From NCBI GenBank assembly GCA_031554725.1, contig JAVBUZ010000073.1, positions 1 to 30,916 of the forward strand: a DNA stretch of 30,916 nucleotides, in the 5' to 3' direction. The notes under the pieces were generated by a model that was not told the DNA's origin, made no database searches, and was given only the letters and a program-made list of their open reading frames with translations. This stretch comes from JAVBUZ01 sp031554725. GTDB lineage: Bacteria; Bacillota; Clostridia; Lachnospirales; Lachnospiraceae. Below, piece after piece: positions 7,674-15,610 of the stretch. A program made the position numbers and the translations under genes. The first letter of the stretch is position 1. The number at the start of each line of letters is the position of its first letter.

Positions 7674-8628
7674 TAGCTTGTTCCTTTAACTGACTCTCAA
7701 TATGTAACGAGATATTATTGATAATATCATGTATCGTGCCTTGCATCGTACAGCCTGCGGCTCTAACATGACCACCACCACCAAAGACCGTAGCAATTTT
7801 TGCTACATCAACCTTTTCATTGGATCGCATACTTACTTTATATTCCAAGGTCCTTATTTCATATAAGAATATGGCACAATCAACTCCTTTGGTATTTCGG
7901 AGCTGATTTACTATCCCTTCCGTATCAGAGGGTTGTAGATCATAAAAATCAAACATCTTTTTATCTACGCAAGTAAAAATACATCTTTCGTCCATAAAAC
8001 GAACACTCTCTACAAGTGCACGTCCCATAATCTGATTCTGTTTATATGTTTTTTGGTAAAAAGTCTCTTCAATAATTTTTGAAAAATCAAACTCATATCT
8101 TAGTAGCTGCGCTGCTATCTCCAATGTCTTGGGGGATGTATTGGAATATTGAAACACACCACAATCATGAACTATGCCAATATAAAGCGCCTTGGCAATA
8201 TCCACATCTAACCACTTCTCTTCTAATAGTCCAAAAAGAACCTCTGCCGTAGAGCTTGCAGTAGGAATTACATAATTTATATTCCCACAGCCGACCACAT
8301 TGCTAATATGGTGATCAATATTTATTGCTTTTCGCGCAGTGTCAAAGAATTTCTCTGCTCCACCTAAGCGGTCCTTTGATGTATCCATTATTACAAACAC
8401 ATCAAAGTCCCCCTTCTCTTCAAAGGTAGAGTCAATATCTTCTATTTGCTTCATATCTCCAAATACCAAGGAAGGCTTTTCAAGAAACACCTTTACCTCA
8501 GTTTCCGGCATACTCTTTTGCAAATAATAGTACAAAGCCATACAGGAACCCACTGCATCTCCGTCAGGACGAACATGTGCACTAATAGCAACTCGTTTCG
8601 CCCCTGCTAATTCTTCTAAGAGATTCAT
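7666..8628 (-). CDS. nrnA: DHH-family oligoribonuclease / pAp phosphatase
   Basis: A 320-aa DHH/DHHA1 phosphoesterase. NrnA proteins degrade very short RNAs and dephosphorylate 3'-phosphoadenosine 5'-phosphate. Metal-binding motifs are visible: HVRPDGDAVGS (18-28), MDTS (81-84), DHH (105-107), HDCG (near 155) and the C-terminal GGGGHVRAAG of DHHA1. It overlaps rbfA by 4 nt (ATGA) and truB by 8 nt, so it is inside the translation operon. Confidence 0.95.
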   Translation of the reverse strand: MNLLEELAGAKRVAISAHVRPDGDAVGSCMALYYYLQKSMPETEVKVFLEKPSLVFGDMKQIEDIDSTFEEKGDFDVFVIMDTSKDRLGGAEKFFDTARKAINIDHHISNVVGCGNINYVIPTASSTAEVLFGLLEEKWLDVDIAKALYIGIVHDCGVFQYSNTSPKTLEIAAQLLRYEFDFSKIIEETFYQKTYKQNQIMGRALVESVRFMDERCIFTCVDKKMFDFYDLQPSDTEGIVNQLRNTKGVDCAIFLYEIRTLEYKVSMRSNEKVDVAKIATVFGGGGHVRAAGCTMQGTIHDIINNISLHIESQLKEQANV

Positions 8629-9011
8629 GCTTCGTCTCCCTCTTCTTGTGCTTGTGGAATCTCACTAACTACTTCATTAATCATTTTAGACATATTAACG
8701 CCGTATTCAATGGATTGATCCATTACAAATGTTATATTTGGTGTATTTCTAAGATTGATAGTCTTTGCAAGCTGATTTTTTATATAACCCTCTGCGCTTT
8801 TTAATCCCGCATAGGTATCCTTTCTTGCTTTTTCATCACCTAAAACACTAATCCATGCCTTACATGTTTTTAAATCTGGTGCAACTTCAACTGCGACTAC
8901 ACTTGTAAGAGGGCTAATTCTTGGGTCTTTAATTCCTCCGCGAATAATCTCTGCAAGTACGCGCTGTACTTCACCATTTACTCGTGTGCTTTTCACACTA
9001 TTTTTTCTCAT
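8625..9011 (-). CDS. rbfA: Ribosome-binding factor A
   Basis: A 128-aa KH-fold factor for late maturation of the 30S subunit and 16S rRNA 5' end. The family pattern KDPRISPLTSVVAVEVAPDL and the following WISVLG segment are clear. The ATG has GGAGG 7 nt upstream. It follows infB after 46 nt and overlaps nrnA by 4 nt. The C-terminal tail is acidic. Confidence 0.95.
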   Translation of the reverse strand: MRKNSVKSTRVNGEVQRVLAEIIRGGIKDPRISPLTSVVAVEVAPDLKTCKAWISVLGDEKARKDTYAGLKSAEGYIKNQLAKTINLRNTPNITFVMDQSIEYGVNMSKMINEVVSEIPQAQEEGDEA

Positions 9012-9057
9012 TAAAATTCCTCCATGTCGTCAAAGGCTGCCGACTTTGAATCAAAGC

Positions 9058-9369
9058 CTAGCGAGGCACTTCAACCATGATATAAGCTTCTACCATGTCA
9101 AGTTCTTGCATCTGGTCAAAGCCGTCAAATACAAGACCACATTCGAATCCTGTCTTAACTTCTTTTACATCATCTTTAAATCTCTTAAGGGAACCTAATT
9201 CACCTTCGAAAATCAGTTTTCCTTCTCTAGTGATTCGTACTTTACAGCCTCTCTGGAAGGTACCATCCATTACATACGAACCTGCAATATTTCCAATGGC
9301 AGATGCTTTGAAGATTTGACGAATTTCTGCGTGACCAATAACCTTTTCCTCAAATACTGGATCTAGCAT
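9058..9369 (-). CDS. infB: Initiation factor IF2, C-terminal C2 domain (separated by a TAG)
   Basis: 103 aa that are the whole C2 domain of IF2, which recognises fMet-tRNA. It begins GMLDPVFEEKV and contains FKASAIGNIAGSYV, GELGSLKRFKDDV and GFECGLVF, as in the last part of any bacterial IF2. It lies in the same frame as the upstream infB part; only the TAG at 9373-9375 and one GGT codon lie between. It could be translated by reinitiation at the ATG 3 nt after the stop; only a weak GTAGGG precedes it. It could also be the rest of one gene if the TAG is a sequence error. Its own stop is also TAG, at the normal C-terminal position. Confidence 0.85.
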   Translation of the reverse strand: MLDPVFEEKVIGHAEIRQIFKASAIGNIAGSYVMDGTFQRGCKVRITREGKLIFEGELGSLKRFKDDVKEVKTGFECGLVFDGFDQMQELDMVEAYIMVEVPR

Positions 9370-9372
9370 ACC

Positions 9373-12045
9373 CTACATTGCTGCTTCAATATCTTCAATC
9401 GCTTGGTAAATAACTTTGTAAAGACGGATATCTACGCCTTCGCGTTCTGCTGTTGCTTTTGCTGCAACATCAGGGCGAATGTTAAATCCGATAATAATTG
9501 CTTTTGAAGCCGTTGCAAGCATAACATCAGATTCGTTGATTGCACCAACACCACCATGAATACACTTAACTACTACCTCTTCGTTAGAAAGTCTGGTTAA
9601 GCTCTGTTTAACTGCTTCAACACTACCCTGTACGTCTGCTTTTACAATCAGGTTCAATTCTTTTAGGTTTCCTTCTTGAATCTGAGAGAATAGATCATCT
9701 AAGGACATACGTGACTTGGTTTCCTCTAACATCTTTTCTTTGTTTTCTGCTTTGTATGTTTCAGCAAAGGTTTTTGCTGTCTTATCATTATCATGTGATA
9801 TAAATACTTCGCCTGCGCTTGGTACATCAGAAAGTCCTAAGATTTCAACTGGTGTAGAAGGTCCCGCTACTTTTACCTGCTTACCTTTATCATCAATCAT
9901 AGCTCTAACCTTACCGTAGCATGCTCCTGCAGAAATAAAGTCGCCTACGTGAAGTGTACCCTTTTGAACTAATACAGTCGCTACCGAACCACGACCTTTA
10001 TCTAACTCGGCTTCAATTACTAAGCCTCTTGCTCTTCTGTTAGGATTTGCTTTTAGCTCTAAAATTTCGGATGTAAGTAGTATTGTCTCTAATAGAGTTT
10101 CTATACCTTCACCAGTTTTAGCAGATACTGGAACGAACTCTGTATTTCCACCCCAATCAGCAGAAACAAGTTCATATTCTGTTAACTCTTGTTTCACTCT
10201 TTCAATATTAGCACCTGGTTTATCCACTTTATTTACTGCTACAACAATTTCAATGCCTGCTGCTTTTGCATGGTTAATAGCTTCTACGGTCTGAGGCATA
10301 ACACCATCATCCGCAGCAACTACTAAGATTGCGATATCTGTAGAGTTGGCACCTCTCATACGCATAGCTGTAAACGCTTCGTGGCCCGGTGTATCTAAGA
10401 AGGTAATTTTCTTACCGTCTAAATTTACAGTATAAGCACCTATATGCTGTGTAATACCACCAGCTTCTTTATCGCTTACACGGGTTTTACGAATAGCATC
10501 AAGAAGAGAGGTTTTACCATGGTCAACGTGACCCATAACACAGATTACAGGAGGTCTTGATACTAATTCGTCCTCTGTTTCATCCTCTTCCTTTAATAAC
10601 TCTTCAATAACATCAACTTTTACTTCTCTTTCACAAAGAATCTCATATTCCATTGCAATATTTTCTGCATCTTCATAAGAAATTTCCTGATTAACTGTTA
10701 CAATCTGACCCTGTAAGAATAATTTCTTTACAATCGCAGATGGCTGTAATTTCATTTTTTCAGCTAATTCTTTGATGGTAATTACTTCTGGTAATACAAT
10801 TACTTTGATCACTTCTTCTATGATTTCTTCTTTTTTCTTTTCAGGCTTAATAAATCTACCTGGTTTTGCAGCTAAACTATCTTCTGTTTCGAAAATCATA
10901 TCTTTTTTAGAACGTTTATCTTTTTCTTGACTTAAACGACGTTTTTCTTCTTCTCTATGCTTTTCTGTATCTTTAATTGGAGTTTCTGTTGCAAAGCCTT
11001 TTGATGCTCCCGGCTTTTTAAATCTATCTTGCGCTCCTTGGCCGCCTCTTGAATCGCGTTCTGAATTGTTAAAAGGTCTATTACCACCTTGACTATTGTT
11101 GCCACCACGGAAGCCGCCCTGATTATTGTTAAAACCTGGCCTAGCGTTTCCACCATCTCTTCTAGGTCCACCCTGTGACTGGCCTTGACCTTGGTAGCCT
11201 CCTCTGTTTTCACCGTTTTGGTTGTTGTAAGGACGTGCATAATTTCCACCCGCATTATTTCTATCTTGGTATGGTCTCTGACCACCTTGAGAGCCTGCAT
11301 TATTTCTATCTTGATATGGTCTTTGACCGCCTTGAGAGCCTGCATTATTTCTATCCTGGTATGGTCTTTGGCCACCTTGAGAGCCTGCGTTATTTCTATC
11401 CTGATATGGTCTTTGACCATCTGCATTTTGTCTGTCATAGCTCTGACGTGGTTGCTGGCTTACCGGTCTTTCCTGCTGTCTTGGTGTTTCACGTTCCATA
11501 GCAGGTGCACTTACCTTTACTTCTTCCTCTACTGCTGGCTTTGCAGTTTGGGTACGAGAAGAAACCATCTGTACACTTGGTGTTGGCGATGGTGGTGTTA
11601 AAGGTTTAATTGGTGTTCTAGGCTGCACTGGTGCTGGCTTTGTCTGCTGATTATAGCCCCCCTGAGGTCTACTTTGAGACACGCCTTGGTTTGCACTTTG
11701 TCCTTGGTTTGGCCTTGGTTGTGCCTGATTATTTTGTGGTTTTCCACCTGGCATTTTTGAATTCTGAGGATTGCTCACAAAAATAATCTTTTTCTTTTTC
11801 TGTGGTGCATCCTCTTGGCTCATTTTATCTTCTATCACTTGTTCCGCCTTTACTTGTATCTTTTCTTCTGTCGATTTTGTGCTGGCTTTTACACCGAATT
11901 GCTTTCTAGCTAAATCTGCTGCAGAATCCTCAACTGCACTCTGCGCAGCCTTAACCTCTATTCCTTTATCCTGTAAATAGGATATTATGTCTTTGCTTTG
12001 TGTATCTAGCTCTTTTGCAAGCTCATGTACTTTAATTTTCGCCAT
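9373..12045 (-). CDS. infB: Translation initiation factor IF2, N-domain, G-domain and C1 (ends at in-frame TAG)
   Basis: 890 aa of IF2, the GTPase that brings initiator tRNA to the 30S subunit. An IF2N-type start (MAKIKVHELAKELD) is followed by a long disordered Gln/Asn/Gly/Arg/Pro-rich region with four tandem 15-residue repeats. A second IF2N segment (about 410-460) comes next. The GTPase domain has GHVDHGKT, DTPGHEAF and NKVDKP, followed by domain II and C1. The frame stops at TAG after IEDIEAAM, where homologues continue with Glu-Gly-Met-Leu. A single G-to-T change of GAG would give this. C2 follows in the same frame (9058-9369). The gene overlaps ylxQ by 14 nt. Confidence 0.93.
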   Translation of the reverse strand: MAKIKVHELAKELDTQSKDIISYLQDKGIEVKAAQSAVEDSAADLARKQFGVKASTKSTEEKIQVKAEQVIEDKMSQEDAPQKKKKIIFVSNPQNSKMPGGKPQNNQAQPRPNQGQSANQGVSQSRPQGGYNQQTKPAPVQPRTPIKPLTPPSPTPSVQMVSSRTQTAKPAVEEEVKVSAPAMERETPRQQERPVSQQPRQSYDRQNADGQRPYQDRNNAGSQGGQRPYQDRNNAGSQGGQRPYQDRNNAGSQGGQRPYQDRNNAGGNYARPYNNQNGENRGGYQGQGQSQGGPRRDGGNARPGFNNNQGGFRGGNNSQGGNRPFNNSERDSRGGQGAQDRFKKPGASKGFATETPIKDTEKHREEEKRRLSQEKDKRSKKDMIFETEDSLAAKPGRFIKPEKKKEEIIEEVIKVIVLPEVITIKELAEKMKLQPSAIVKKLFLQGQIVTVNQEISYEDAENIAMEYEILCEREVKVDVIEELLKEEDETEDELVSRPPVICVMGHVDHGKTSLLDAIRKTRVSDKEAGGITQHIGAYTVNLDGKKITFLDTPGHEAFTAMRMRGANSTDIAILVVAADDGVMPQTVEAINHAKAAGIEIVVAVNKVDKPGANIERVKQELTEYELVSADWGGNTEFVPVSAKTGEGIETLLETILLTSEILELKANPNRRARGLVIEAELDKGRGSVATVLVQKGTLHVGDFISAGACYGKVRAMIDDKGKQVKVAGPSTPVEILGLSDVPSAGEVFISHDNDKTAKTFAETYKAENKEKMLEETKSRMSLDDLFSQIQEGNLKELNLIVKADVQGSVEAVKQSLTRLSNEEVVVKCIHGGVGAINESDVMLATASKAIIIGFNIRPDVAAKATAEREGVDIRLYKVIYQAIEDIEAAM
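11252..11431 (-). repeat. Four 45-bp tandem repeats inside infB
   Basis: Four copies with an exact 45-bp period start at 11252, 11297, 11342 and 11387. They differ by only a few bases and encode QRPYQDRNNAGSQGG units in the disordered N-terminal region of IF2. The period is a multiple of three, so copy-number changes would keep the frame. Confidence 0.92.
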
Positions 12046-12373
12046 GCGTACTACCTCCTAGTTTTTCCGATTCTTCCAGTTGTTTCATCATCGCTTGTGC
12101 AATGCCATCATTAACAATTGCTAACGATGACCGTAAGTCTTTCCCCATGGCGTGCCCTAATTCTTCTTTGGTACCATATATGTAAAATGGTACTTCATAA
12201 AAAGAACATTTATTGGAAAATAACTTCTTGGTGTTGTCTGAAGCATCGCTTGCTACAATAACGAGCATTGCCGAGCCGTCCTTTACCGCTGTTTCTGAGG
12301 CAAATTCTCCGCTCACAACATTTCTTCCTCGCGCTGCAATACCTAGCAAGGACAATATCTTATTTTGCTTCAA
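12032..12373 (-). CDS. ylxQ: L7Ae-family RNA-binding protein YlxQ
   Basis: A small L7Ae/L30e/S12e-fold protein, expected to bind kink-turn-like RNA; its exact target is not established by the sequence. KILSLLGIAARGRNVVSGE is the family N-terminus. The frame offers no good ATG. I chose TTG at 12371-12373 (113 aa) because GGAG lies 10 nt upstream; the TTG at 12380-12382 is only 1 nt from the same GGAG. It overlaps rnpM by 14 nt and infB by 14 nt, the standard position between nusA-ylxR and infB. Confidence 0.88.
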   Translation of the reverse strand: MKQNKILSLLGIAARGRNVVSGEFASETAVKDGSAMLVIVASDASDNTKKLFSNKCSFYEVPFYIYGTKEELGHAMGKDLRSSLAIVNDGIAQAMMKQLEESEKLGGSTHGEN

Positions 12374-12632
12374 TCTCTTCAAACTCCTTTTCTAAAGCGT
12401 CATACACTTCTTCTGGAATACTCATTTTGAAAGAACGCTCAAGTCCCTTACTTTTCCTTGCTCTCTTCAGACATTCTTCCGATATACAAAGATATGCGCC
12501 TCTTCCATTTTTTTTACCTGTTACGTCAAGAACAATGCTTTCCTCTGCTGTTTTGAGAACACGCATCATTTCCTTTTTGCTTTTCATTTCGCCACAACCC
12601 ACGCACTGTCTTAATGGGATTTTTTTACTCAT
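12360..12632 (-). CDS. rnpM: RnpM/YlxR (DUF448) RNA-binding protein
   Basis: A 90-aa protein of the YlxR family. RQCVGCGEMKSKKEMMRV and GRGAYLC with a further Cys are diagnostic. Members of the family have been reported to bind and modulate RNase P RNA; for this protein that is by family only. It starts 8 nt inside the end of nusA and overlaps ylxQ, so the three are probably translationally coupled. Confidence 0.92.
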   Translation of the reverse strand: MSKKIPLRQCVGCGEMKSKKEMMRVLKTAEESIVLDVTGKKNGRGAYLCISEECLKRARKSKGLERSFKMSIPEEVYDALEKEFEEIEAK

Positions 12633-13770
12633 TTTCGCCCTCTTCTACAAATTCACCATCAAATTCTTCTTCATCATCATAATCATCATAGTCATCTGCA
12701 TAGTCTTCATAACGGAAGCCTGGTGCGTCTTTTGCCTGTGTTTCAGACTTAATATCTATTTTGAATCCAGTAAGTCTTGCTGCTAATCTTGCGTTTTGTC
12801 CTTCCTTACCGATTGCTAAGGATAGCTGATAATCAGGAACCACTACTTTTGCTGTCTTTTCATCTGGATCAGCAAATACTGCAACAATTTTAGCAGGAGA
12901 TAATGCATTTTGAATTAGGTTTCCTGGATTTTCATCCCAGTTAACAATATCAATTTTCTCTCCTCTAAGCTCTTCTACTATGGAATTAACTCTTGCGCCA
13001 TTCATACCTACACATGCGCCAACTGCATCTACGTTTGGATTGTGACTCCAAACTGCAATTTTAGTACGACTACCAGCTTCTCTGGCAATACTCTTAATTT
13101 CAACAGTACCATCCTTGATTTCTGTTACTTCGCCTTCAAACAATCTCTTTACAAGTTCTGGATGTGTACGGCTTACATTGATTCTTGGTCCCTTTGGAGT
13201 ATTCTTAACTTCTACAATATAAACTTTAATTCTTTCGGTTGGTTTAAACACTTCACCTTTTACTTGCTCTGCTTCATTTAACATTGCATCCGCTTTTCCT
13301 AAGTTAATGCTAATGTTCTTTCCTACATAACGCTGTACTACACCAGTAACAACATCTTTTTCTTTTTCAAAATACTGATTGTAGATAACGCTTCTTTCTT
13401 CTTCACGAATTTTTTGTAAAATTACGTTTTTTGCATTCTGGGTTGCAATACGACCAAATTCTTTTGATTTGATTTCTACGTTTAAAACATCTCCAACCTT
13501 TGCTTTCTTAGATAATTCCTTGGCATCTTCTAATGCAATCTGTAAGCAATCATCTTCAACTTCATCATTTGTTTCTACAACTTCCTTTTCTGCATAACAT
13601 AAGAAGTCACCAGTTACTCTATCCATTTCCACTTTAATGTTATCTGCTTTTCCAAAGTGGTTTTTACATGCTGTAAGAAGTGAATTTTCGATTGCTTCAA
13701 ATAAGGTTTCTTTGCTAATCTCTTTTTCTTTCTCCAGGATGTCTAATGCTTCTATTAATTCTTTATTCAT
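12625..13770 (-). CDS. nusA: Transcription termination/antitermination factor NusA
   Basis: 381 aa: the RNA polymerase-binding N-terminal domain (about 1-125), S1 domain (about 135-200), and two KH domains (about 210-345). Visible blocks include NVILQKIREEER, GPRINVSRTHPELVKRLF, GACVGMNGARV and LAIGKEGQNARLAARLTG. The tail (about 358-381) is strongly acidic, rich in Asp, Glu and Tyr, and there are no proteobacterial C-terminal repeats, as usual for Firmicutes. It lies 45 nt after rimP and affects pausing and termination, possibly including at the leader of its own operon. Confidence 0.97.
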   Translation of the reverse strand: MNKELIEALDILEKEKEISKETLFEAIENSLLTACKNHFGKADNIKVEMDRVTGDFLCYAEKEVVETNDEVEDDCLQIALEDAKELSKKAKVGDVLNVEIKSKEFGRIATQNAKNVILQKIREEERSVIYNQYFEKEKDVVTGVVQRYVGKNISINLGKADAMLNEAEQVKGEVFKPTERIKVYIVEVKNTPKGPRINVSRTHPELVKRLFEGEVTEIKDGTVEIKSIAREAGSRTKIAVWSHNPNVDAVGACVGMNGARVNSIVEELRGEKIDIVNWDENPGNLIQNALSPAKIVAVFADPDEKTAKVVVPDYQLSLAIGKEGQNARLAARLTGFKIDIKSETQAKDAPGFRYEDYADDYDDYDDEEEFDGEFVEEGENE

Positions 13771-13815
13771 TTTCTCTTATCCTCCAACTTCCGTCTCTCT
13801 TAAGACGTCTCTTAT

Positions 13816-14277
13816 TTAAAAATCAAATGCTAAACGGATAAGTGCTACATCCGCGCGCATAAAACTTTGTTCTTCTTCATTTGTTATTGTTATCTGATTT
13901 TCATCAAAGCTTGTTAATATACCTGCAAATTCCTTACATTTATCGATTGGCTTGTAAAGCTTAATTTCTACTTCCTGACCAATACTTTTTTCCAAATGCT
14001 TATCTTTTTTCAGGGTTCTTCCGAGTCCCGGACTACTTACTTCTAAAATATAAGCATCCTCAATAAAATCATCCTTATCCAATGCTTCGGATAGTGCTCT
14101 ACTTACATTTTCGCAATCGATAATGTTAACACCTTCGGTTTTGTCAATAAATGCCCTTAAATACCAATCGCTACCTTCCTTCACATACTCAATGTCATAA
14201 ATCTCTACATTGTTCGCCTGTGCAATTGGAGCTAAAATCGATTCTGTCTTGGCTTCATACACATCTCTTTTTGACAT
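13816..14277 (-). CDS. rimP: Ribosome maturation factor RimP
   Basis: A 153-aa factor for 30S maturation. YVKEGSDWYLRAFIDK, CENVSRALSEALD and LEVSSPGLGRTLK are family signatures, followed by a small Sm-like C-terminal domain. It is the first gene of the nusA-infB operon; AAGGA lies 8 nt before the ATG. A long leader precedes it (see 14278-14502). Confidence 0.96.
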   Translation of the reverse strand: MSKRDVYEAKTESILAPIAQANNVEIYDIEYVKEGSDWYLRAFIDKTEGVNIIDCENVSRALSEALDKDDFIEDAYILEVSSPGLGRTLKKDKHLEKSIGQEVEIKLYKPIDKCKEFAGILTSFDENQITITNEEEQSFMRADVALIRLAFDF

Positions 14278-14502
14278 TCATTCACCTGTTCCTTCCATAT
14301 TCGTATTGAACATTGTTCACATAGGAGGCTAGGTACTTGCGGATTGCTACGCGCTGCGCACTCCCGCAATCCTAAAAACATTCGAAATCCGCCATTCCTG
14401 GCTACTTTCTCATGTCTTTTACGGGTCTTAAATCCCTGGTACCTTAGCACAAAATAAAGAGTGGCGCTCTGTCCACTCTTATCCTTTATCATATTTAATT
14501 CT
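14278..14502 (-). promoter_or_regulatory. Long structured leader of the rimP-nusA-infB operon
   Basis: About 225 nt lie between the predicted start point and the rimP ATG, without a credible gene. Foldable parts on the minus strand, in order: AAGAGTGG/CCACTCTT (8 bp, 14457-14480) followed by a U-rich stretch; a long-range AGGTAC/GTACCT pair; GCCA-GGAA-TGGC, a stem capped by a GNRA-type tetraloop; and GGATTGC/GCAATCC enclosing a GC-rich GTGCGCAGCGCG core. A palindrome, TGAACA-A-TGTTCA, lies near the 3' end. The first hairpin could act as an attenuator. I cannot assign it to a known leader family. Confidence 0.5.
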
Positions 14503-14508
14503 ATTGCT

Positions 14509-14537
14509 AGTATAGATGTTCGTTACTGATTTGTCAA
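14509..14537 (-). promoter_or_regulatory. Sigma-A promoter of the rimP-nusA-infB operon
   Basis: A perfect TTGACA (14532-14537) and TATACT (14509-14514) are exactly 17 nt apart on the minus strand. It lies between the terminator of the peptide cassette and rimP. Confidence 0.85.
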
Positions 14538-14550
14538 GGGGTTTATTCAA

Positions 14551-14602
14551 TAAAAGGAGCAACTATCAGGGTGATGATTTCATCAACTCGTATAGTCGCT
14601 CC
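14551..14602 (-). terminator. Terminator of the peptide/ABC cassette
   Basis: GGAGCGACTAT and ATAGTTGCTCC pair over 11 bp (one G-T pair), with an inner GATGA/TCATC stem, followed on the minus strand by TTTTATT. It lies about 30 nt after the stop of the small peptide gene. Confidence 0.88.
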
Positions 14603-14631
14603 GCCATTAATTCTGCCAATTTTCTATTTAG

Positions 14632-14898
14632 TTAGTTGTAAGGACAACAACCACCATCTCTTTTTTCTATTTTATATTCTACGTTAAAGCCTATTGGAAA
14701 TGCTGAACATATTCGTTCAAACCTAACTTCAGTAAACTCTGTTCTATTTCCAGTATGGCAAACTGGTGTTGCGCAGTAAGTCTCTCTATATAGCATTTCC
14801 TCCCACCCAAAGCAAAAAGCCTGAGATTGAAACGGTGTGGCTAACATTATAACTGCTAAACATAAAGCCCCTAGTTTTAAATACCATTTTCTTTTCAT
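14632..14898 (-). CDS. Small secreted Cys-rich peptide
   Basis: An 88-aa protein that I do not recognise. Residues 1-27 are a clear signal peptide: charged MKRK, a hydrophobic core, and a cleavage site at SQA-F. The mature part would be 61 aa with six cysteines (29, 42, 47, 64, 84, 85), the last two adjacent in GGCCPYN, which suggests up to three disulfides. A very strong ribosome site (GGAGGG, about 6 nt from the ATG) predicts high expression. It is the last gene of a cassette with an ABC transporter, a beta-propeller lipoprotein and a double-thioredoxin protein, and lies 37 nt after the ATPase gene. Possible roles are a bacteriocin, a signal, or a spore or cell-surface peptide; none is shown. 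There is no GG-leader, so export would be by Sec. Confidence 0.72.
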   Translation of the reverse strand: MKRKWYLKLGALCLAVIMLATPFQSQAFCFGWEEMLYRETYCATPVCHTGNRTEFTEVRFERICSAFPIGFNVEYKIEKRDGGCCPYN

Positions 14899-14935
14899 GT
14901 ATTACCCTCCTATATTGGCAGAATTAATTTACTAA

Positions 14936-15601
14936 TTAAGTAGGAATTATCATTCCATCAACCATACGGATATTTCTATCTGCCATAGCTGCTAGTTCTT
15001 GGTCATGAGTAACCATAATGATTGTCAGACCTTCTTTATTAAGTTCCTGCAATATATTCATGACCATCTGCCCATTTCGTTTATCAAGATTTCCTGTAGG
15101 CTCATCGGCTAGCAGAATTTTAGGGGTATTGGCAAGAGCCCGAGCTATTGCCACCCTCTGCATTTCCCCACCAGAAAGCGCCGATGGATGCAAACCATAT
15201 TTATCGTCAAGCCCGAAACGGTCAAGCAACTCCTTAGCACGTTTTTTTCTTTCTTTAACCCCAATACCAGCGTATCCCAAGGATAGGGCTACATTTTCCA
15301 CCGCATTTAGTTCACGCGCCAAATGAAATGATTGAAATACAAAACCAATATGCTTGTTCCTAAATTTCGCTAGTTCCCAACTACTCAGTTTGCTGATACA
15401 GATATCTTCAAAATAATATTCTCCGTCTGTTTGGCCATCCATGCCACCAATAATATTTAGTAACGTACTTTTACCACAGCCCGATGGGCCTGTTATTGCG
15501 ACAAATTCCCCGTCCCTAATTTGCAAGGAGATGCTTTTTAGCGCTTCCATTTTATTATTACCATTGCCATAACTCTTTACAATGTTTTCCATTCTTATCA
15601 T
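14936..15601 (-). CDS. ABC transporter ATPase, MacB/LolD type
   Basis: A 221-aa nucleotide-binding subunit with all motifs intact: Walker A GPSGCGKST (38-46), Q-loop near 90, signature LSGGEMQ (142-148), Walker B ILLADEP (162-168), and the H-loop His199. The form LADEPTGNLD is typical of the MacB/LolD/FtsE-like group, which works with FtsX-fold permeases in mechanotransmission rather than ordinary import. AGGAGGGG lies just before the first ATG. The two permeases upstream (15611 and 16882) are its obvious partners. Confidence 0.94.
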   Translation of the reverse strand: MIRMENIVKSYGNGNNKMEALKSISLQIRDGEFVAITGPSGCGKSTLLNIIGGMDGQTDGEYYFEDICISKLSSWELAKFRNKHIGFVFQSFHLARELNAVENVALSLGYAGIGVKERKKRAKELLDRFGLDDKYGLHPSALSGGEMQRVAIARALANTPKILLADEPTGNLDKRNGQMVMNILQELNKEGLTIIMVTHDQELAAMADRNIRMVDGMIIPT

Positions 15602-15610
15602 AAGCCCCTC

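Noticed and set aside
11252..11431. CRISPR-like array
   Set aside because: The 45-bp units are contiguous coding repeats with no unique spacers and no cas genes nearby.
10932..11438. 168-aa minus-strand frame inside infB with a repetitive sequence
   Set aside because: It is a shifted reading of the 45-bp repeats of IF2, has low complexity and no ribosome site, and the infB frame clearly matches IF2.
11175..11601. Two plus-strand frames opposite the infB repeats
   Set aside because: They are antisense readings of the tandem repeats, rich in repeated hydrophobic/His segments, with no start signal.
9058..12045. UAG recoded as an amino acid (for example pyrrolysine) in infB
   Set aside because: TAG also serves as a normal stop for the IF2 C2 frame, mogA and the edge molybdopterin gene, and the residue expected is Glu. 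Suppression by a rare tRNA cannot be excluded from this window.
14232..14492. 86-aa minus-strand frame upstream of rimP
   Set aside because: It spans the structured leader and runs into rimP in another frame, with no ribosome site and no recognisable protein features.
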